59,018 bases of DNA, from the NCBI GenBank assembly GCA_016789725.1, contig JAEUQN010000020.1, forward strand, positions 1-59,018. The letters run 5' to 3'. The position numbers and the translations under genes were made by a program. The notes beneath the pieces were generated by a model. The model was not told where the DNA came from, searched no databases, and was given only the letters and a program-made list of their open reading frames with translations. The DNA is from Blastocatellia bacterium (GTDB lineage Bacteria; Acidobacteriota; Blastocatellia; RBC074). Shown here one piece after another: positions 10,501 to 17,607 of the stretch (the stretch's first letter is position 1; every line of letters starts with the position of its first letter).

Positions 10501-10677
10501 GTGCTGCCGGATCGCGTCGTGCTGTATTTGTGGCCGCGTGCGGGAGGCGTCAAATTCGCCTTCAAATTCAAGTTGCGTTATGGCGTGAAGGCGCTGACAA
10601 CAGCTTCGATTTTGTATGACTACTACAATCCCGAAGCCCGCGCGGTGGTGGCTCCAACGCGGTTTGTGGCTCGGTAA
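4558..10677 (+). CDS. Alpha-2-macroglobulin family protein with inserted GspG-like, Cpep-reg and plug-like modules
   Basis: Secreted protease-trap protein (2039 aa). The ATG at 4558 has CAGGAG seven bases upstream; an N-terminal hydrophobic segment ('VIWSSCVLALLFSAFF') acts as signal or anchor, with no clear lipobox. Residues of about 30-800 are macroglobulin-like beta domains. Between about 800 and 1290, where the bait region should lie, there are three modules resembling the C-terminal part of the type II pseudopilin GspG (DPWG, DPWG and DPLG at about 854, 944 and 1039), then a carboxypeptidase-regulatory beta-sandwich (about 1150-1243), then a short stretch resembling the start of an Oar-type TonB plug. 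MG7 follows ('ETLLWQPNLETD'), and the thioester motif GCGEQ is intact at 1513-1517. A palindromic repeat is embedded in frame in the thioester domain at 9798-9906. A terminator-like hairpin follows the gene. Confidence 0.9.
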   Translation: MTHSRPQVIWSSCVLALLFSAFFTVHQFAFDVPLRLQEKACRLQFEESLTKASLAFENTSGRTLPAQFKLELLDSSGYVRARTSRADSIKSGGSMLTFDLPEVAINATNRDKLWWRLHYVITPQDEAIAPLEGYISASEITPDIFALQVFGARVAWAGERYQVRVRTAHPITGQPVGAVKIAARASYELNQKEREIKANAITNQDGYAVVTFDLPTDFGEDDDNDVNIEITAQKGSLTRTEDVELNLLQEDRYIVTTDKTLYQPGQTIHTRVVIFDQQKRARSDYEIDAVIEDAEEQKVFRTKLKTSKFGVAFFDWKIPDNTKLGGYKITIGNPTPTRAWGEAHVKVSRYDLPTFAVNVKPNHSYYLPNENAEVEVKADYLFGQPVTRGTVKVVREADRTWNYKTYKYDIEEGETWRGETDASGKFNIKIDLKEQHEKFEPNDYRKFEDLHFAAYFTDTTTGRTEQRKFDLRVTKDPIHVYWIGDNEYGVKQPINGYVNATYADGRPAQCEVAISQIVDDDDSNKKVQKTLTTISTNKYGLAKVTGIERITTAEYESNAELVFQVRDAQGKTGKLEKEINITDKPTISVITNNSLHRAGEAIQATVNSSDASARVVLELLQDNRVISSQMLNLKGGSGSVTIPYRQELKDDVTLIAYANVLHDDETEFVYAARAVLYPRDRELNVQVNLPRNEYQPGEEARADLVVRTADGKPVNSVLGVSIVDTAVGERERSDNDFRGHQSYYGYYYGDANIAGFTRRELDKLDTKRPFAPEMDLVAEVLLKNSINDHINSYHDSDYDRDPRSLFTNYFDEQFRPLKSHLEREYTTNAVYPKALTTLRNMLRRVNIEPDQLCDPWGMPYRIGFSTHSTQDEMELRCAGADKTFDTDDDFTALNISRLYFKFTGEAINRAVANYQARTGNYIRDGAMLKSELKREGIDFDALRDPWGTAYHIGLRKDYEGFSLFVRSAGPDRQLEIELLSSADDVEVWTAKLDYFGDIRYQIAKALDAYRKANKFYPSDEATFRTAMQRGGVAFDALRDPLGHRFYAVLSTQSSFVDKTEIITYSKFGEKAQSKTQITPITQTLFRIALRGAGSDDKEGTPDDYAVTTFDHVLTEQSSTDAAPVRKADNTTAPAKQTSSAALLPPGQSGTITGTVTDSVGAAVLNAAVIAKRKTATAEYNTTSNDAGIYSLRGLPPDLYDISITTPGFKKYMVADVRVVAGETVVLDARIEVGGVTETVTISSGVVAMQTQSASVGTVVSAKQIVELPLKVRDALSLLKLQPGASQQNAISTPRLREYFPETLLWQPNLETDKQGRASLKFKLADNITTWKMALIGTTQDGQIGLAETNIRAFQPFFAELDPPKVLTEGDEIALPVVLRNYLDKAQSVDLQFKPASWFTLLSLARKRSEVKANDSAKEIFDFRAITSTKAGKQRVTAIGSTNSDAIEKTVNVHPDGEELAITTGNVFGAAGALDINVPADAIKGSVQAELKIYPNLLAHVTEGIEGILQRPYGCGEQTVSSTYPNVMALRLLRSTGQGEEGRSAAIAAKARKYAQAGYDRLLGYRDASGGFKYWSGNSAPDLALTAYALRFLYDASDVIEVDEKVLDDASSWLLKQQSAAGHWRVGDAVSQESERRNAMYTALIVRSLTAGRVLVSEDSQAVQKAFAWLAPKLAETAEPYTLANYALAAQQIGDKERAQWAVAKLRAMSQEEMGGLYWALETNTPFYGWGLAGRIETTALVIKALNETTGNTGGTGKSTDNDRQGSGITAVVSSQSSPVPPVVNNNELLSKGVYWLLRNKDRYGVWLSTQATINVLDAFISLNDAKNVSEEVTAEILLNGQRVNSVKMPPSRELSNPISIDLSPHLTTGNNRIEIKRPANAALASAQLVETFYLPWSKSLATQEENFKAGAKRALRLAVSYDKPEARIGEDITCNVEAERIGFTGYGMMLAEIGLPPGAEVDRASLELAASKAGYDINHYEVLPDRVVLYLWPRAGGVKFAFKFKLRYGVKALTTASILYDYYNPEARAVVAPTRFVAR
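9798..9906. repeat. 'cacgggg' palindromic element, copy inside a gene
   Basis: The left arm (aaccacgggg followed by further cacgggg words) and the inverted right arm (ending ccccgtggtt) flank about 55 bp. The element lies inside the alpha-2-macroglobulin gene and is read through in frame, giving a Gly/Thr/Ser/Pro-rich segment (beginning 'TTGNTGGTGKSTDN' and ending 'SSPVPPVVNN') in the thioester domain. Related elements occur at 13564-13676 and 29765-29903. Confidence 0.85.
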
Positions 10678-10690
10678 ATCAAATACAGCT

Positions 10691-10717
10691 CGCACGAAGT
10701 AGCTCTTACTTCGTGCG
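10691..10717. terminator. Hairpin between convergent genes
   Basis: Perfect 11-bp stem cgcacgaagta / tacttcgtgcg with a 5-nt loop (gctct), in the 60-bp gap between the alpha-2-macroglobulin stop and the stop of the convergent two-module secreted protein. There is no strong T-tract on either side, so it is a weak or Rho-assisted bidirectional terminator, or another palindromic repeat. Confidence 0.6.
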
Positions 10718-10737
10718 GGCCTTTGCCTCGAATTACG

Positions 10738-11787
10738 TTACTGATTACATGTTCCGCCCTTCGGGTCGAAGAGCGTGCCCCACACCTTAAAGCACGGAGC
10801 CGGACTCGCCGCGAAATCCGCTGGCAGCGTGGTGGCGAAAATCCCATCTTTGACGGTGGCATTCCCCCCCAGGATAATTTGAATCGGCATGTTAGGAGCC
10901 GTGTTTTGGGGAATATTCAGCATACGGAACTTCCCGCCCAGCCCATTGATAAAGCCTGAAGAAATCGTTTTGGGCATAGGGATCGAGTTGCCGTTCACCA
11001 CTTCATTGACGAAATAGGTGATCGTCATTTGGGCATCGTACCCCGCGTCATTCTGGAATCTGATCTGACGCACATCGCTGTTCGTGGCATCACCGATGGA
11101 GTTATCGCAGTTGGAAACAACCGGATTGACCATCGTTCCCTCGACGCGATAGCACAGTTCGCCGCTAAAGGAAGCGGGTATGGTCGCAGTTGAAAATTCC
11201 GCATAGGTGTCGTTGCCTTGCGCATTAATGCCAGTACCTTTCAGAAACTTGATTTCAATCGGCTTTGGCGGTGCGTCTGGCGGGATTTCAAGCGTTTCAC
11301 TTTGCAGAACCATGAGGCCTTTGGTTTTAAGCGTCTTCGCAACGCCCTGCTGATTGTAATAAGTCGCCGTCATCCTCCCGACAAACCCGGCATTGTTGAA
11401 TATCTTGATTTTCCTGCTTGGTGGAGTGTCGGGGATGGGCGTGACCTCTGCCCGATTCCATCGTGCATCTTGCCGCACCCAAACGTAGGCATTTGACCAA
11501 TTAATTTTCGTCCCGTCGGCGGAAATGGTTCCCGTCAGTCCGTCTGAGGTCGTTAGCGTATTGCCCTGGAGCACGGCGGTTGATTGAGCGCCGTAGCCAT
11601 TATCAATCTTCACCTTGTCCTTGCCTCCTGCGACCTTAGCGGGTTTGTCATATTTTTCGCCTTTGTCGTTATACATCTCCCACCTTCCTTCCAGATTGAG
11701 AGTTTGTGCAAACGCTGAAAAGGTCAGCAGGAGTAGCCACAACAACGCGGTTATGGCATAGCGTTCTTTCGTGTATTCGCATTTCAT
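10738..11787 (-). CDS. Secreted protein with two cytolysin-domain-4-like modules
   Basis: 349-residue exported protein: signal peptide 1-28 ('LLWLLLLTFSAFAQ'), a small domain at about 30-107 with 'LEGRWEMYNDKGEKYD' and 'SADGTKINWSNAYVW', then two beta-sandwich-like modules at 126-228 and 240-349. Each module starts '(I)-(K/R)-F-N-(N/D)-AG-(F/Y)' and has an 'EIP'/'NIP' strand. The second ends 'CFKVWGTLFDPKGGTC'; the first ends with a diverged form. The pattern resembles the C-terminal domain 4 of cholesterol-dependent cytolysins (GAYVAQFEVAW ... SIWGTTLYPG), but no undecapeptide is visible. A pair of Cys residues brackets the last hairpin in both modules. The start codon follows GGAGGA by nine bases. 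It is the last gene of the left cassette. Function unknown; lipid or glycan binding at a target surface is inferred. Confidence 0.75.
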   Translation of the reverse strand: MKCEYTKERYAITALLWLLLLTFSAFAQTLNLEGRWEMYNDKGEKYDKPAKVAGGKDKVKIDNGYGAQSTAVLQGNTLTTSDGLTGTISADGTKINWSNAYVWVRQDARWNRAEVTPIPDTPPSRKIKIFNNAGFVGRMTATYYNQQGVAKTLKTKGLMVLQSETLEIPPDAPPKPIEIKFLKGTGINAQGNDTYAEFSTATIPASFSGELCYRVEGTMVNPVVSNCDNSIGDATNSDVRQIRFQNDAGYDAQMTITYFVNEVVNGNSIPMPKTISSGFINGLGGKFRMLNIPQNTAPNMPIQIILGGNATVKDGIFATTLPADFAASPAPCFKVWGTLFDPKGGTCNQ

Positions 11788-11843
11788 AAACGTAGTTCCT
11801 CCGGCGTGAGATTGTTACGCACGTACTTAGGTGCAACAGTGGA

Positions 11844-12974
11844 TTACTGACAAGGCCCGCCTTGAGCATTGAAGATCGTGCCCCAGGATTTGAAACAAAG
11901 ATTCCCGTTGAAGCCTTCGGGAACTGTGGTTTCCAGGACTTTGCCTTTGGTCGTCCCGATGCCCTCAATGACCACGCTAATTGGCATGCCTTTGGCATTA
12001 TCACGCGGGATTTCCAGCGTTTTTGACTGTCCGACAGGAATCGAAGGGGTTTGTAAGGCTTTCGCTATCGGAACCTGTGTGCCGCCAGCGTTTTGCATCA
12101 CAAAATAAACCACGACCATCTTCGCTACATAGCCGGCCTGATTGCTAAAGGTGATAGACCGGGCGGCGGCTGGCAGGGGATGTTTCAAATGTTCACTGGC
12201 GTGCGGGCGCGGCTTGCTACCGGCAGCGGACTCACTCAGGAACGGACGACACATCGGATAATACGTTGGATCCAACAACAGCTTTTTCTCTTGAGGAAGA
12301 AAAGGGTAGTTATAAACGGAGCCGAGATCATTGCTTTTCTGCATAATCAAACTGGGGAGATTTCCGAGATCAACTTTTTGATTGGCAAAGCAGGTTTTGG
12401 CATCCGAGGTATGAAGCAAGCCAAAGGCATGCCCTAGCTCATGCGACCAACCGTGCAATTTTGATGGAAGTGTCGCGGGGTTTGTTTTATAGGCTTGATA
12501 GGCTTCATTCCAGAAGTTGCCCGTCATCTTGACGGTATTCCAACTGCCCCCGGCATCTCCGACTGTCCCCTCCAGAATCGCAAACACGACATTTTGATTG
12601 ACCAGATAATCGTGAGCGAGAGTGGTTTTGATCAAATTCACATGGTTATTCCAATCTATCGCGCCGGCCGTATCCTGTGGACTGTTGACGGTTGTCACCA
12701 GCGGATTCTTCAGTGCAAAGGTCACGCCGAGTTGCTGATGGTAGTGGCGTTGGATGATCGCCATAATCGCAGCAATCGCCTGATTGGCATCCGGTTTGGC
12801 GGTTTGGCCTTTCGGAATCACATACAGGACTTGCAGAACTTTTGATTGTTGCGCCTGCGCCAGCCCCTGCATTAAAAACAAGGCCAGTGTTAGCACGATC
12901 AGCTTGACTACTACATTGCTCATAGAATGGCTTTCTTTCGGGAAGTTATGGGTCGCATTTTGTTCGAGTTTCAT
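11844..12974 (-). CDS. Secreted metzincin-like metalloprotease with C-terminal cytolysin-domain-4-like module
   Basis: 376 aa. A signal peptide ('LIVLTLALFLMQGLAQAQ') is followed by a protease domain with the extended zinc motif HELGHAFGLLH (His178, Glu179, His182, His188) and a Met-turn candidate 'SLIMQKS' (Met211) 23 residues on, the arrangement of metzincins. The N-terminal 'LQVLYVIPKGQ ... AAIMAIIQRHYHQQLG' is typical of secreted Zn-peptidases of this kind. Residues 272-376 form the domain-4-like module ('ITFSNQAGYVAKMVVVYF' through 'LCFKSWGTIF'). The start at 12974 has GGAGG ten bases upstream; an internal ATG at 12923 would shorten only the signal peptide. It lies 68 bp after the receiver gene and 56 bp before the two-module protein. 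The role I infer is proteolysis at a surface recognised by the C-terminal module. Confidence 0.82.
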   Translation of the reverse strand: MKLEQNATHNFPKESHSMSNVVVKLIVLTLALFLMQGLAQAQQSKVLQVLYVIPKGQTAKPDANQAIAAIMAIIQRHYHQQLGVTFALKNPLVTTVNSPQDTAGAIDWNNHVNLIKTTLAHDYLVNQNVVFAILEGTVGDAGGSWNTVKMTGNFWNEAYQAYKTNPATLPSKLHGWSHELGHAFGLLHTSDAKTCFANQKVDLGNLPSLIMQKSNDLGSVYNYPFLPQEKKLLLDPTYYPMCRPFLSESAAGSKPRPHASEHLKHPLPAAARSITFSNQAGYVAKMVVVYFVMQNAGGTQVPIAKALQTPSIPVGQSKTLEIPRDNAKGMPISVVIEGIGTTKGKVLETTVPEGFNGNLCFKSWGTIFNAQGGPCQ

Positions 12975-13042
12975 AGGTTCAATACCTCCAAGTTTGAGAA
13001 TGCTTCGCTCCTGCGCAAATACAAACGGAGTTGTCTTTGCGG

Positions 13043-13405
13043 TTATTGTTCGAGGTTGGTGACCAGAATTGCTTCCAGTGCAGCTAAGTTATCTTTCAGC
13101 ACAAAGTCGCACGCACCGGCTGACAAGGCTGCGGTGCGAATGTCGGCTTCGTCAAAGGCCGAAACCATACAAATATTGGCCTGCGGAAATTCGGCGATGA
13201 TGGCGCGGGTCGCAGTAATGCCGTCCATTTCAGGCATTTCCCAATCCATCAGAACCCACTCGGGAAGATGTTTTCGATAAAGCGCAATCGCCTTGCCGCC
13301 ATCCCCACATTCAAAAACTTCGTCAACTGAGGGCGGCAAATACTCCCGCAAAAGCAGGCGGACTGGTTGGTTGTCGTCCACGATTAACACTTTCATTTGC
13401 TCCAT
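13043..13405 (-). CDS. Stand-alone response regulator receiver (CheY-like)
   Basis: Single receiver domain, 120 aa, without an output domain. The acidic pair is Asp10/Asp11 ('VLIVDDNQPV'), the phospho-acceptor Asp54 lies in 'WVLMDWEMPEMDG', Ser82/Ala83 follow beta-4, and the conserved Lys104 is in 'FVLKDN'. It is a clear paralogue of the receiver at 23891-24238 (shared 'LP-x-WVLMD', 'ICMV', 'FVLK-(D/E)-N-L'). It heads the left effector group, and tandem dyad sites lie 65 bp upstream of its start. An ATG at 13396 is an alternative start. Without an output domain it may compete for phosphate from the neighbouring kinase or act by protein contact; both are inference. Confidence 0.88.
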   Translation of the reverse strand: MEQMKVLIVDDNQPVRLLLREYLPPSVDEVFECGDGGKAIALYRKHLPEWVLMDWEMPEMDGITATRAIIAEFPQANICMVSAFDEADIRTAALSAGACDFVLKDNLAALEAILVTNLEQ

Positions 13406-13469
13406 ACCTAAAACGATGAGTTGCCGTAATTTCAGTTGGAAAGATAGGCTGGAACGAAAGAAGTTGGCA

Positions 13470-13508
13470 TTCGTAGTTCCGCGTAAAAAACATACGTGGA
13501 ACTACGTA
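13470..13508 (-). promoter_or_regulatory. Tandem dyad sites upstream of left receiver gene
   Basis: Two 16-bp imperfect dyads of the form T-x-CGTRG-WW-CYRCGTA: ttcgtagttccgcgta (13470-13485) and tacgtggaactacgta (13493-13508). Their centres are 23 bp apart, about two helical turns. A matching pair with the same central words lies upstream of the right-cassette receiver gene (24278-24315). They are probably binding sites for the LuxR-type regulator encoded just upstream in each cassette; this is inferred from position and symmetry only. Confidence 0.6.
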
Positions 13509-13563
13509 TTTCGACGGCAGGTATTAGATGGGTATTGAGATTAAGAAATAGTCTCTTTGAATG

Positions 13564-13676
13564 AACCACGGGGAGCACGGGGTTCACGGGGAGTATTACT
13601 TGATGAAAAGAGGTTTCGCCTTTCATAGCTTTCGGCACATTGTTCTTGCCCTGTGAACCCCGTGCTCCCCGTGGTT
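13564..13676. repeat. 'cacgggg' palindromic element
   Basis: Inverted arms of about 26 bases (aaccacggggagcacgggg... and ...ccccgtgctccccgtggtt) around about 60 bp. It is the same family as the copies at 9798-9906 and 29765-29903. It sits between the stop of the LuxR-type regulator and the dyad sites of the receiver gene, where it could form a transcript hairpin separating the two units. Confidence 0.85.
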
Positions 13677-13699
13677 CCTTTTTTCCTGCAAGATAGTGC

Positions 13700-14356
13700 T
13701 TAGAACAATTCGGATTTGTGTTGCAGGGCGAATTTGAAAAGCGAATGACTGCCGTGAAGATGGAGTTTTTCGCAGATGTTGGCGCGATGTTTTTCCACCG
13801 TTCGCAGGCTGATGAAAAGCTGTTCGCCAATTTCTTTGCTGGTGAGATTTTCGGCAATGAGTTTCAAGATGCGGCGTTCTGTAGCAGTCAGGTCGTTGAT
13901 CGTCGGTTGTTTCTCTGTGAGTTGAAAGGCCCGGCGGCTACGGTTGATGAGAAATGAAGTCAGGGCGTGGCTCGTGTAATGTTCGCGCTCGGCGACGGCT
14001 TTGATACATTCGACAATATCGCTCAAGGCACTATCTTTCAGGACAAACCCTTTTGCGCCAAGATCAATCGCTTCGTTGAATAAATCTTCATCGCGATGCA
14101 CGGTCAGAAAAATGATCTCGGTGGCAAGTTTCTTCGCCTTTATTTCTCGCGCTACGTCAAAGCCATTCATGACGGGCATATCAACATCAAGAATTGTCAC
14201 CGTTGGACGAAATTGTTCGATGGCGGCAATGGCTTCCTGCCCGTTTTTGACTTCAGCCAAAACAAGATAGTTGCTTTCTTCTTCAATGGTTTCCCGCAAC
14301 CCTTTCCGCACAATCGGATGGTCGTCGGCGATGATGATTGTGATTTCGTTACTCAT
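13700..14356 (-). CDS. LuxR/NarL-type DNA-binding response regulator
   Basis: 218 aa. The receiver domain (residues 1-125) has Asp11/Asp12 ('IIIADDHPIVRKG'), phospho-acceptor Asp57 ('TILDVDMPVMNG') and 'FVLKDSA'. The C-terminal LuxR helix-turn-helix (about 152-215) has 'LTATERRILKLIAENLTSKE' and 'SLRTVEKHRANICEKL'. It is the transcription factor of the left cassette. Its start overlaps the kinase stop as ATGA, so kinase and regulator are translationally coupled and almost certainly a cognate pair. The tandem dyads upstream of the adjacent receiver gene are the obvious candidate target, as inferred above. Confidence 0.93.
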   Translation of the reverse strand: MSNEITIIIADDHPIVRKGLRETIEEESNYLVLAEVKNGQEAIAAIEQFRPTVTILDVDMPVMNGFDVAREIKAKKLATEIIFLTVHRDEDLFNEAIDLGAKGFVLKDSALSDIVECIKAVAEREHYTSHALTSFLINRSRRAFQLTEKQPTINDLTATERRILKLIAENLTSKEIGEQLFISLRTVEKHRANICEKLHLHGSHSLFKFALQHKSELF

Positions 14357-17300
14357 ATCTTTTTATCGAAAAGACGGATTTCAACTTGAATCGCTGTGCC
14401 TTTGCCATTCTTCGATTCAATCAAAAGCTCAGCGTTTAGTAATTGCGCCCGTTCCTTCAATCCGACTAAGCCAAGGCCGCTACTGGCGTTTGTCGTATCA
14501 AATCCTTTCCCATTATCTTCAATCGTAATCCAGACCTGACTTTCTGTTCGTTTGATTTTCACCTTCGCATTTGATGCGTTGGCGTGTTTGATGACGTTGT
14601 TCAGGGATTCCTGAAGGATGCGATAGATACTGATTTCTTCGCTCTCGTTGAAGAGATTGTCAATCGAATCTATTTCGCTCTCAATTTCCACCACGTCCGA
14701 AACCTTTTTGAGCATCGCCGCAATCGCTTTGGTCAATCCCAAACGGTCAAGCAATTGCGGGCGCAGGTTGTTGGTAATCTCTCGCACTTCGTCCAACGCT
14801 TGCGCAGCCGATTCGGAAATATTGCTAAACTCTTTCGCCACTCGTTCTTTGTCATCGCCTTTTTTGATTCCGAGCGCCGCACGGTTTTTGATGACGACCA
14901 AATTCTGCCCTAACCCGTCGTGGAGTTCGGAGGCAATCCGTTTTCTTTCGGCTTCCTGCGATTCAATCAAGCGCCGCGAAAATAACGTTTTGGCCTCGGC
15001 AATTGCTCGCAAACGGGAAACGCGCGCGTGATACATCCACCAACTTAACCCCGTCACGGCCACCGCCAACAGTCCGATGAACCACAAGGTTTGATAGAAA
15101 AAGGGACGGACGATGATTTTTATAGCAGTACCTTCGTTGTTCCAAACGCCATTGGCATTAGCCGCGATCAGCCGAAACGTATAGCTTCCGGCGGGAAGAT
15201 ACGAATAATCTACGGTTCGCTTCGTGCCAGCTTCAATCCATTTTTCTTCCAGCCCTTCGAGTTTGTATTTGAATTTGATCTGCTCCGATTTTGTAAGACT
15301 CAACCCCGTGTATTCAATCGCAATGTTGGATTGTCCGGGTTGCAGTTCGACTTGCGCGGCGCGCCAATCAACCGGCTTTCGATCAATCGAAATATTTTCG
15401 ATGACGACGGGCGGCGGATTTGGATTCACGGCCTCGGCTTCAGGGTCAATGATTACGACACCGCCCATCGTCGGAAACCAGAACTTGCCGTCTTTGGCTT
15501 TGATCGCCGCAGGCAGCCTGCCGCCGTTGCATTCGGCATTGAGCAATCCGTCTTTTTCGTCGTAAGAAACGCTGTTGAGTTTGGGAATTTTCCCCTCGGC
15601 AAAATCGTTGAGTTCCTGTTTGCTGACGCGATGAATGCCGCGATTGCTCGACATCCAAAAGTTGCCGCGTTTGTCTTCGAGGATGGCAAAAACGCCGTTA
15701 TTGAACAGTCCGTGTTCGACGCGGTAATTGAAAAACTTGCCGCCTTTGTATCGCACCAAACCATCGCCATACGTCCCAAACCACAGCACGCCATCTTTAT
15801 CTTTTCCATCAGGGTCTTCGTAGATCGCGCGGACAAATCCTTTCGGACTATCGGCCTCAGCGTTGTAGCTGATAAATCTGCCGTCTTTGAATTGTGCCAC
15901 TCCCTCATACGTTCCTGCCCAAAGATTGCCGTTGCGGTCGAAGTGAATGGTGATGACTGCATTGTGCGGCAAGCCTTCGTTGGTCGTGTAATGCGCGATT
16001 ACTTGGTCGTCTTTGTATTTGAATAATCCTTCGCTGGTAGCGATCCAGATATTTCCCGCGCGGTCGGCGGTAAAGTCGGTCGCTCCGTTTGGCAGCTCGT
16101 TTTTACCGATTCGTTTTACCGACGAAGGTGCTTCAAAGCGCCCGAATCCGCCTTCTCCCTGGTAGCCTAGCCAAACCCGTGCCCGGTCATCTTCCCACAA
16201 ACCTCGCATATAAAGCGGAAAGGGAAATTTGGCGGAATACTTCAGCCCCAGATTTGTGATTTTCCCGCTTGCGTAACGATTCACGCCCTGGACCGTGCCG
16301 ATAAAAATATCTCCGTTGGTGGTTTGGATGAGCGGATAGACTTCATTGCTGTTCAGTCCGTCTTTGACGGAGAGCGTCGTAATCAATTTTCGCCGCAAAC
16401 GCCGTAATCCCGTAGAAGTCGCCAACCAAAAGTTGCCTTCGCGGTCTACGAGACTGGCGCCCGCGCCGACAGCTTCGTTCAACTCATAGGATGTGAATTG
16501 ATTGTCTTTGCAGCGCACAAGCTGGCTCGGCTTGGGCACTGTCAGACCTGATAACAGAAACCAGAGGCTACCGTCGGCGTCTTCCTTAACCTGATTTGGA
16601 TAGAGTTCAGTTAAGGCTGGGATTTCTTTTTTCGTAAAGATGGTGACTGTGCCATCTTGCAAGCGCCAAAGTTCAAAAGCAGGCGTTCTTCTTCTTACCC
16701 ACAATGCACCGCGACTGTCTTCATAGGGGGCAAGACTGTTACCTGCGCCTCGTTCTTCCTGTGTCAGGTTGAGTGGATAGGTTGTGACTTGTCCGTCATG
16801 CTGCCGTGCAACCTGGTTTGCCCCAATCACCCATTTCGCGCCGGATTTCCCCCAATAAATCTGTTTCACATCCGCTTCTTTTTGTTCGGACGTAAGTTCA
16901 AATCGCTCGCCTTGCAGCGTGTAGTAACCTCTGGCCGTTTCAAAAAGCGCATTCCCTTTGGCATCACTCACAATTGCCGCAATCGGTTCACCTGAATTTG
17001 CAAAATCTGCATACGAATGGAAAACGCCATGGCGATAAACGGTTACGACGTAGTTTTCCGTATACGCATAAACCGCGCCTTCGCGGTCAGCGAAAAGACG
17101 CGAGAACCGATTATTGGTGATGCCTTTGGTATTGCCCTTGTCGAAAATCGTAAAGCGCACGCCGTCAAACCGCGCCAGCCCATCAAACGTGCTCAGCCAC
17201 AAATACCCATCGGGCGTTTGCACGACACCTGTCACGGTGTTTTGTGGCAAGCCATTCGCCGTCGTCCAAACGTCAAACCCGTATTCCTGCGCGGACGCTA

Positions 17301-17376
17301 CGGCTGAAAAGCACAACAAAAAAAGACACGTCAACGTTGTGTGCCAGCAGAAATTTCGTTTATCGCAATCGTTCAT
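14353..17376 (-). CDS. Hybrid-propeller sensor histidine kinase (Reg_prop / Y_Y_Y / HisKA_3)
   Basis: 1007 aa. The signal peptide ('TLTCLFLLCFSAVASAQ') leads to a two-propeller periplasmic ectodomain of about 700 residues built of Reg_prop repeats ('LPQNTVTGVVQTPDGYLWLS', 'GNLWAGTYEGVAQFKDG', 'GVLWFGTYGDGLVRYKGG'), then a Y_Y_Y domain ('FKYKLEGLEEKWIEAG'), one membrane helix ('LWFIGLLAVAVTGLSWWMYH'), an HisKA_3 dimerisation domain with phospho-acceptor His819 ('SELHDGLGQNL'), and an ATPase domain ('NNVIKHANAS', 'DNGKGFD', 'GLGLVGLKER'). The ATG at 17376 is preferred to an upstream TTG at 17415, though no clear ribosome site is seen. The signal sensed is unknown; propellers of this type often sense polysaccharides or envelope cues in other phyla. 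It is paralogous to the kinase at 25074-28136. Confidence 0.93.
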   Translation of the reverse strand: MNDCDKRNFCWHTTLTCLFLLCFSAVASAQEYGFDVWTTANGLPQNTVTGVVQTPDGYLWLSTFDGLARFDGVRFTIFDKGNTKGITNNRFSRLFADREGAVYAYTENYVVTVYRHGVFHSYADFANSGEPIAAIVSDAKGNALFETARGYYTLQGERFELTSEQKEADVKQIYWGKSGAKWVIGANQVARQHDGQVTTYPLNLTQEERGAGNSLAPYEDSRGALWVRRRTPAFELWRLQDGTVTIFTKKEIPALTELYPNQVKEDADGSLWFLLSGLTVPKPSQLVRCKDNQFTSYELNEAVGAGASLVDREGNFWLATSTGLRRLRRKLITTLSVKDGLNSNEVYPLIQTTNGDIFIGTVQGVNRYASGKITNLGLKYSAKFPFPLYMRGLWEDDRARVWLGYQGEGGFGRFEAPSSVKRIGKNELPNGATDFTADRAGNIWIATSEGLFKYKDDQVIAHYTTNEGLPHNAVITIHFDRNGNLWAGTYEGVAQFKDGRFISYNAEADSPKGFVRAIYEDPDGKDKDGVLWFGTYGDGLVRYKGGKFFNYRVEHGLFNNGVFAILEDKRGNFWMSSNRGIHRVSKQELNDFAEGKIPKLNSVSYDEKDGLLNAECNGGRLPAAIKAKDGKFWFPTMGGVVIIDPEAEAVNPNPPPVVIENISIDRKPVDWRAAQVELQPGQSNIAIEYTGLSLTKSEQIKFKYKLEGLEEKWIEAGTKRTVDYSYLPAGSYTFRLIAANANGVWNNEGTAIKIIVRPFFYQTLWFIGLLAVAVTGLSWWMYHARVSRLRAIAEAKTLFSRRLIESQEAERKRIASELHDGLGQNLVVIKNRAALGIKKGDDKERVAKEFSNISESAAQALDEVREITNNLRPQLLDRLGLTKAIAAMLKKVSDVVEIESEIDSIDNLFNESEEISIYRILQESLNNVIKHANASNAKVKIKRTESQVWITIEDNGKGFDTTNASSGLGLVGLKERAQLLNAELLIESKNGKGTAIQVEIRLFDKKI

Positions 17377-17529
17377 CGTTCGGCGGTGATGCAAGAGAGA
17401 AGGGGTCGAATACAAGGAACCGCGACGGCATTATACGGTTGGAACCGCAAGCCAAGGCAAGGATATTGTTTGTGGTTGTGTTTCAGCGTGAAGCTTACTC
17501 TTATGAAAGCACTTCTGTTGACCTAGCAA

Positions 17530-17577
17530 AAGCCTGCACCGCGTAGACGTGTGAGCGCTCTTACGCGGTGCAGGCTT
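17530..17577 (-). terminator. Hairpin terminator after dsbA-like gene
   Basis: Perfect 16-bp stem, aagcctgcaccgcgta paired with tacgcggtgcaggctt, and a 16-nt loop. On the minus strand the stem is followed by ttttgc. It lies 30 bp after the stop of the DsbA-like gene and upstream of the left kinase gene, so it separates the two cassettes. Confidence 0.75.
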
Positions 17578-17607
17578 CTATCTAAATTATCCTGACGAAT
17601 GTCTTTA

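Noticed and set aside
11785..11800. Half of the CGTAG-TT-C dyad upstream of the two-module protein gene
   Set aside because: The match (cgtagttcc) coincides with the ribosome-binding site (ggaggaactacg on the minus strand) and has no second half or partner at 22-23 bp.
15091..16026. 311-codon frame on the plus strand
   Set aside because: It is antisense to the left sensor kinase and has no known motif or ribosome site.
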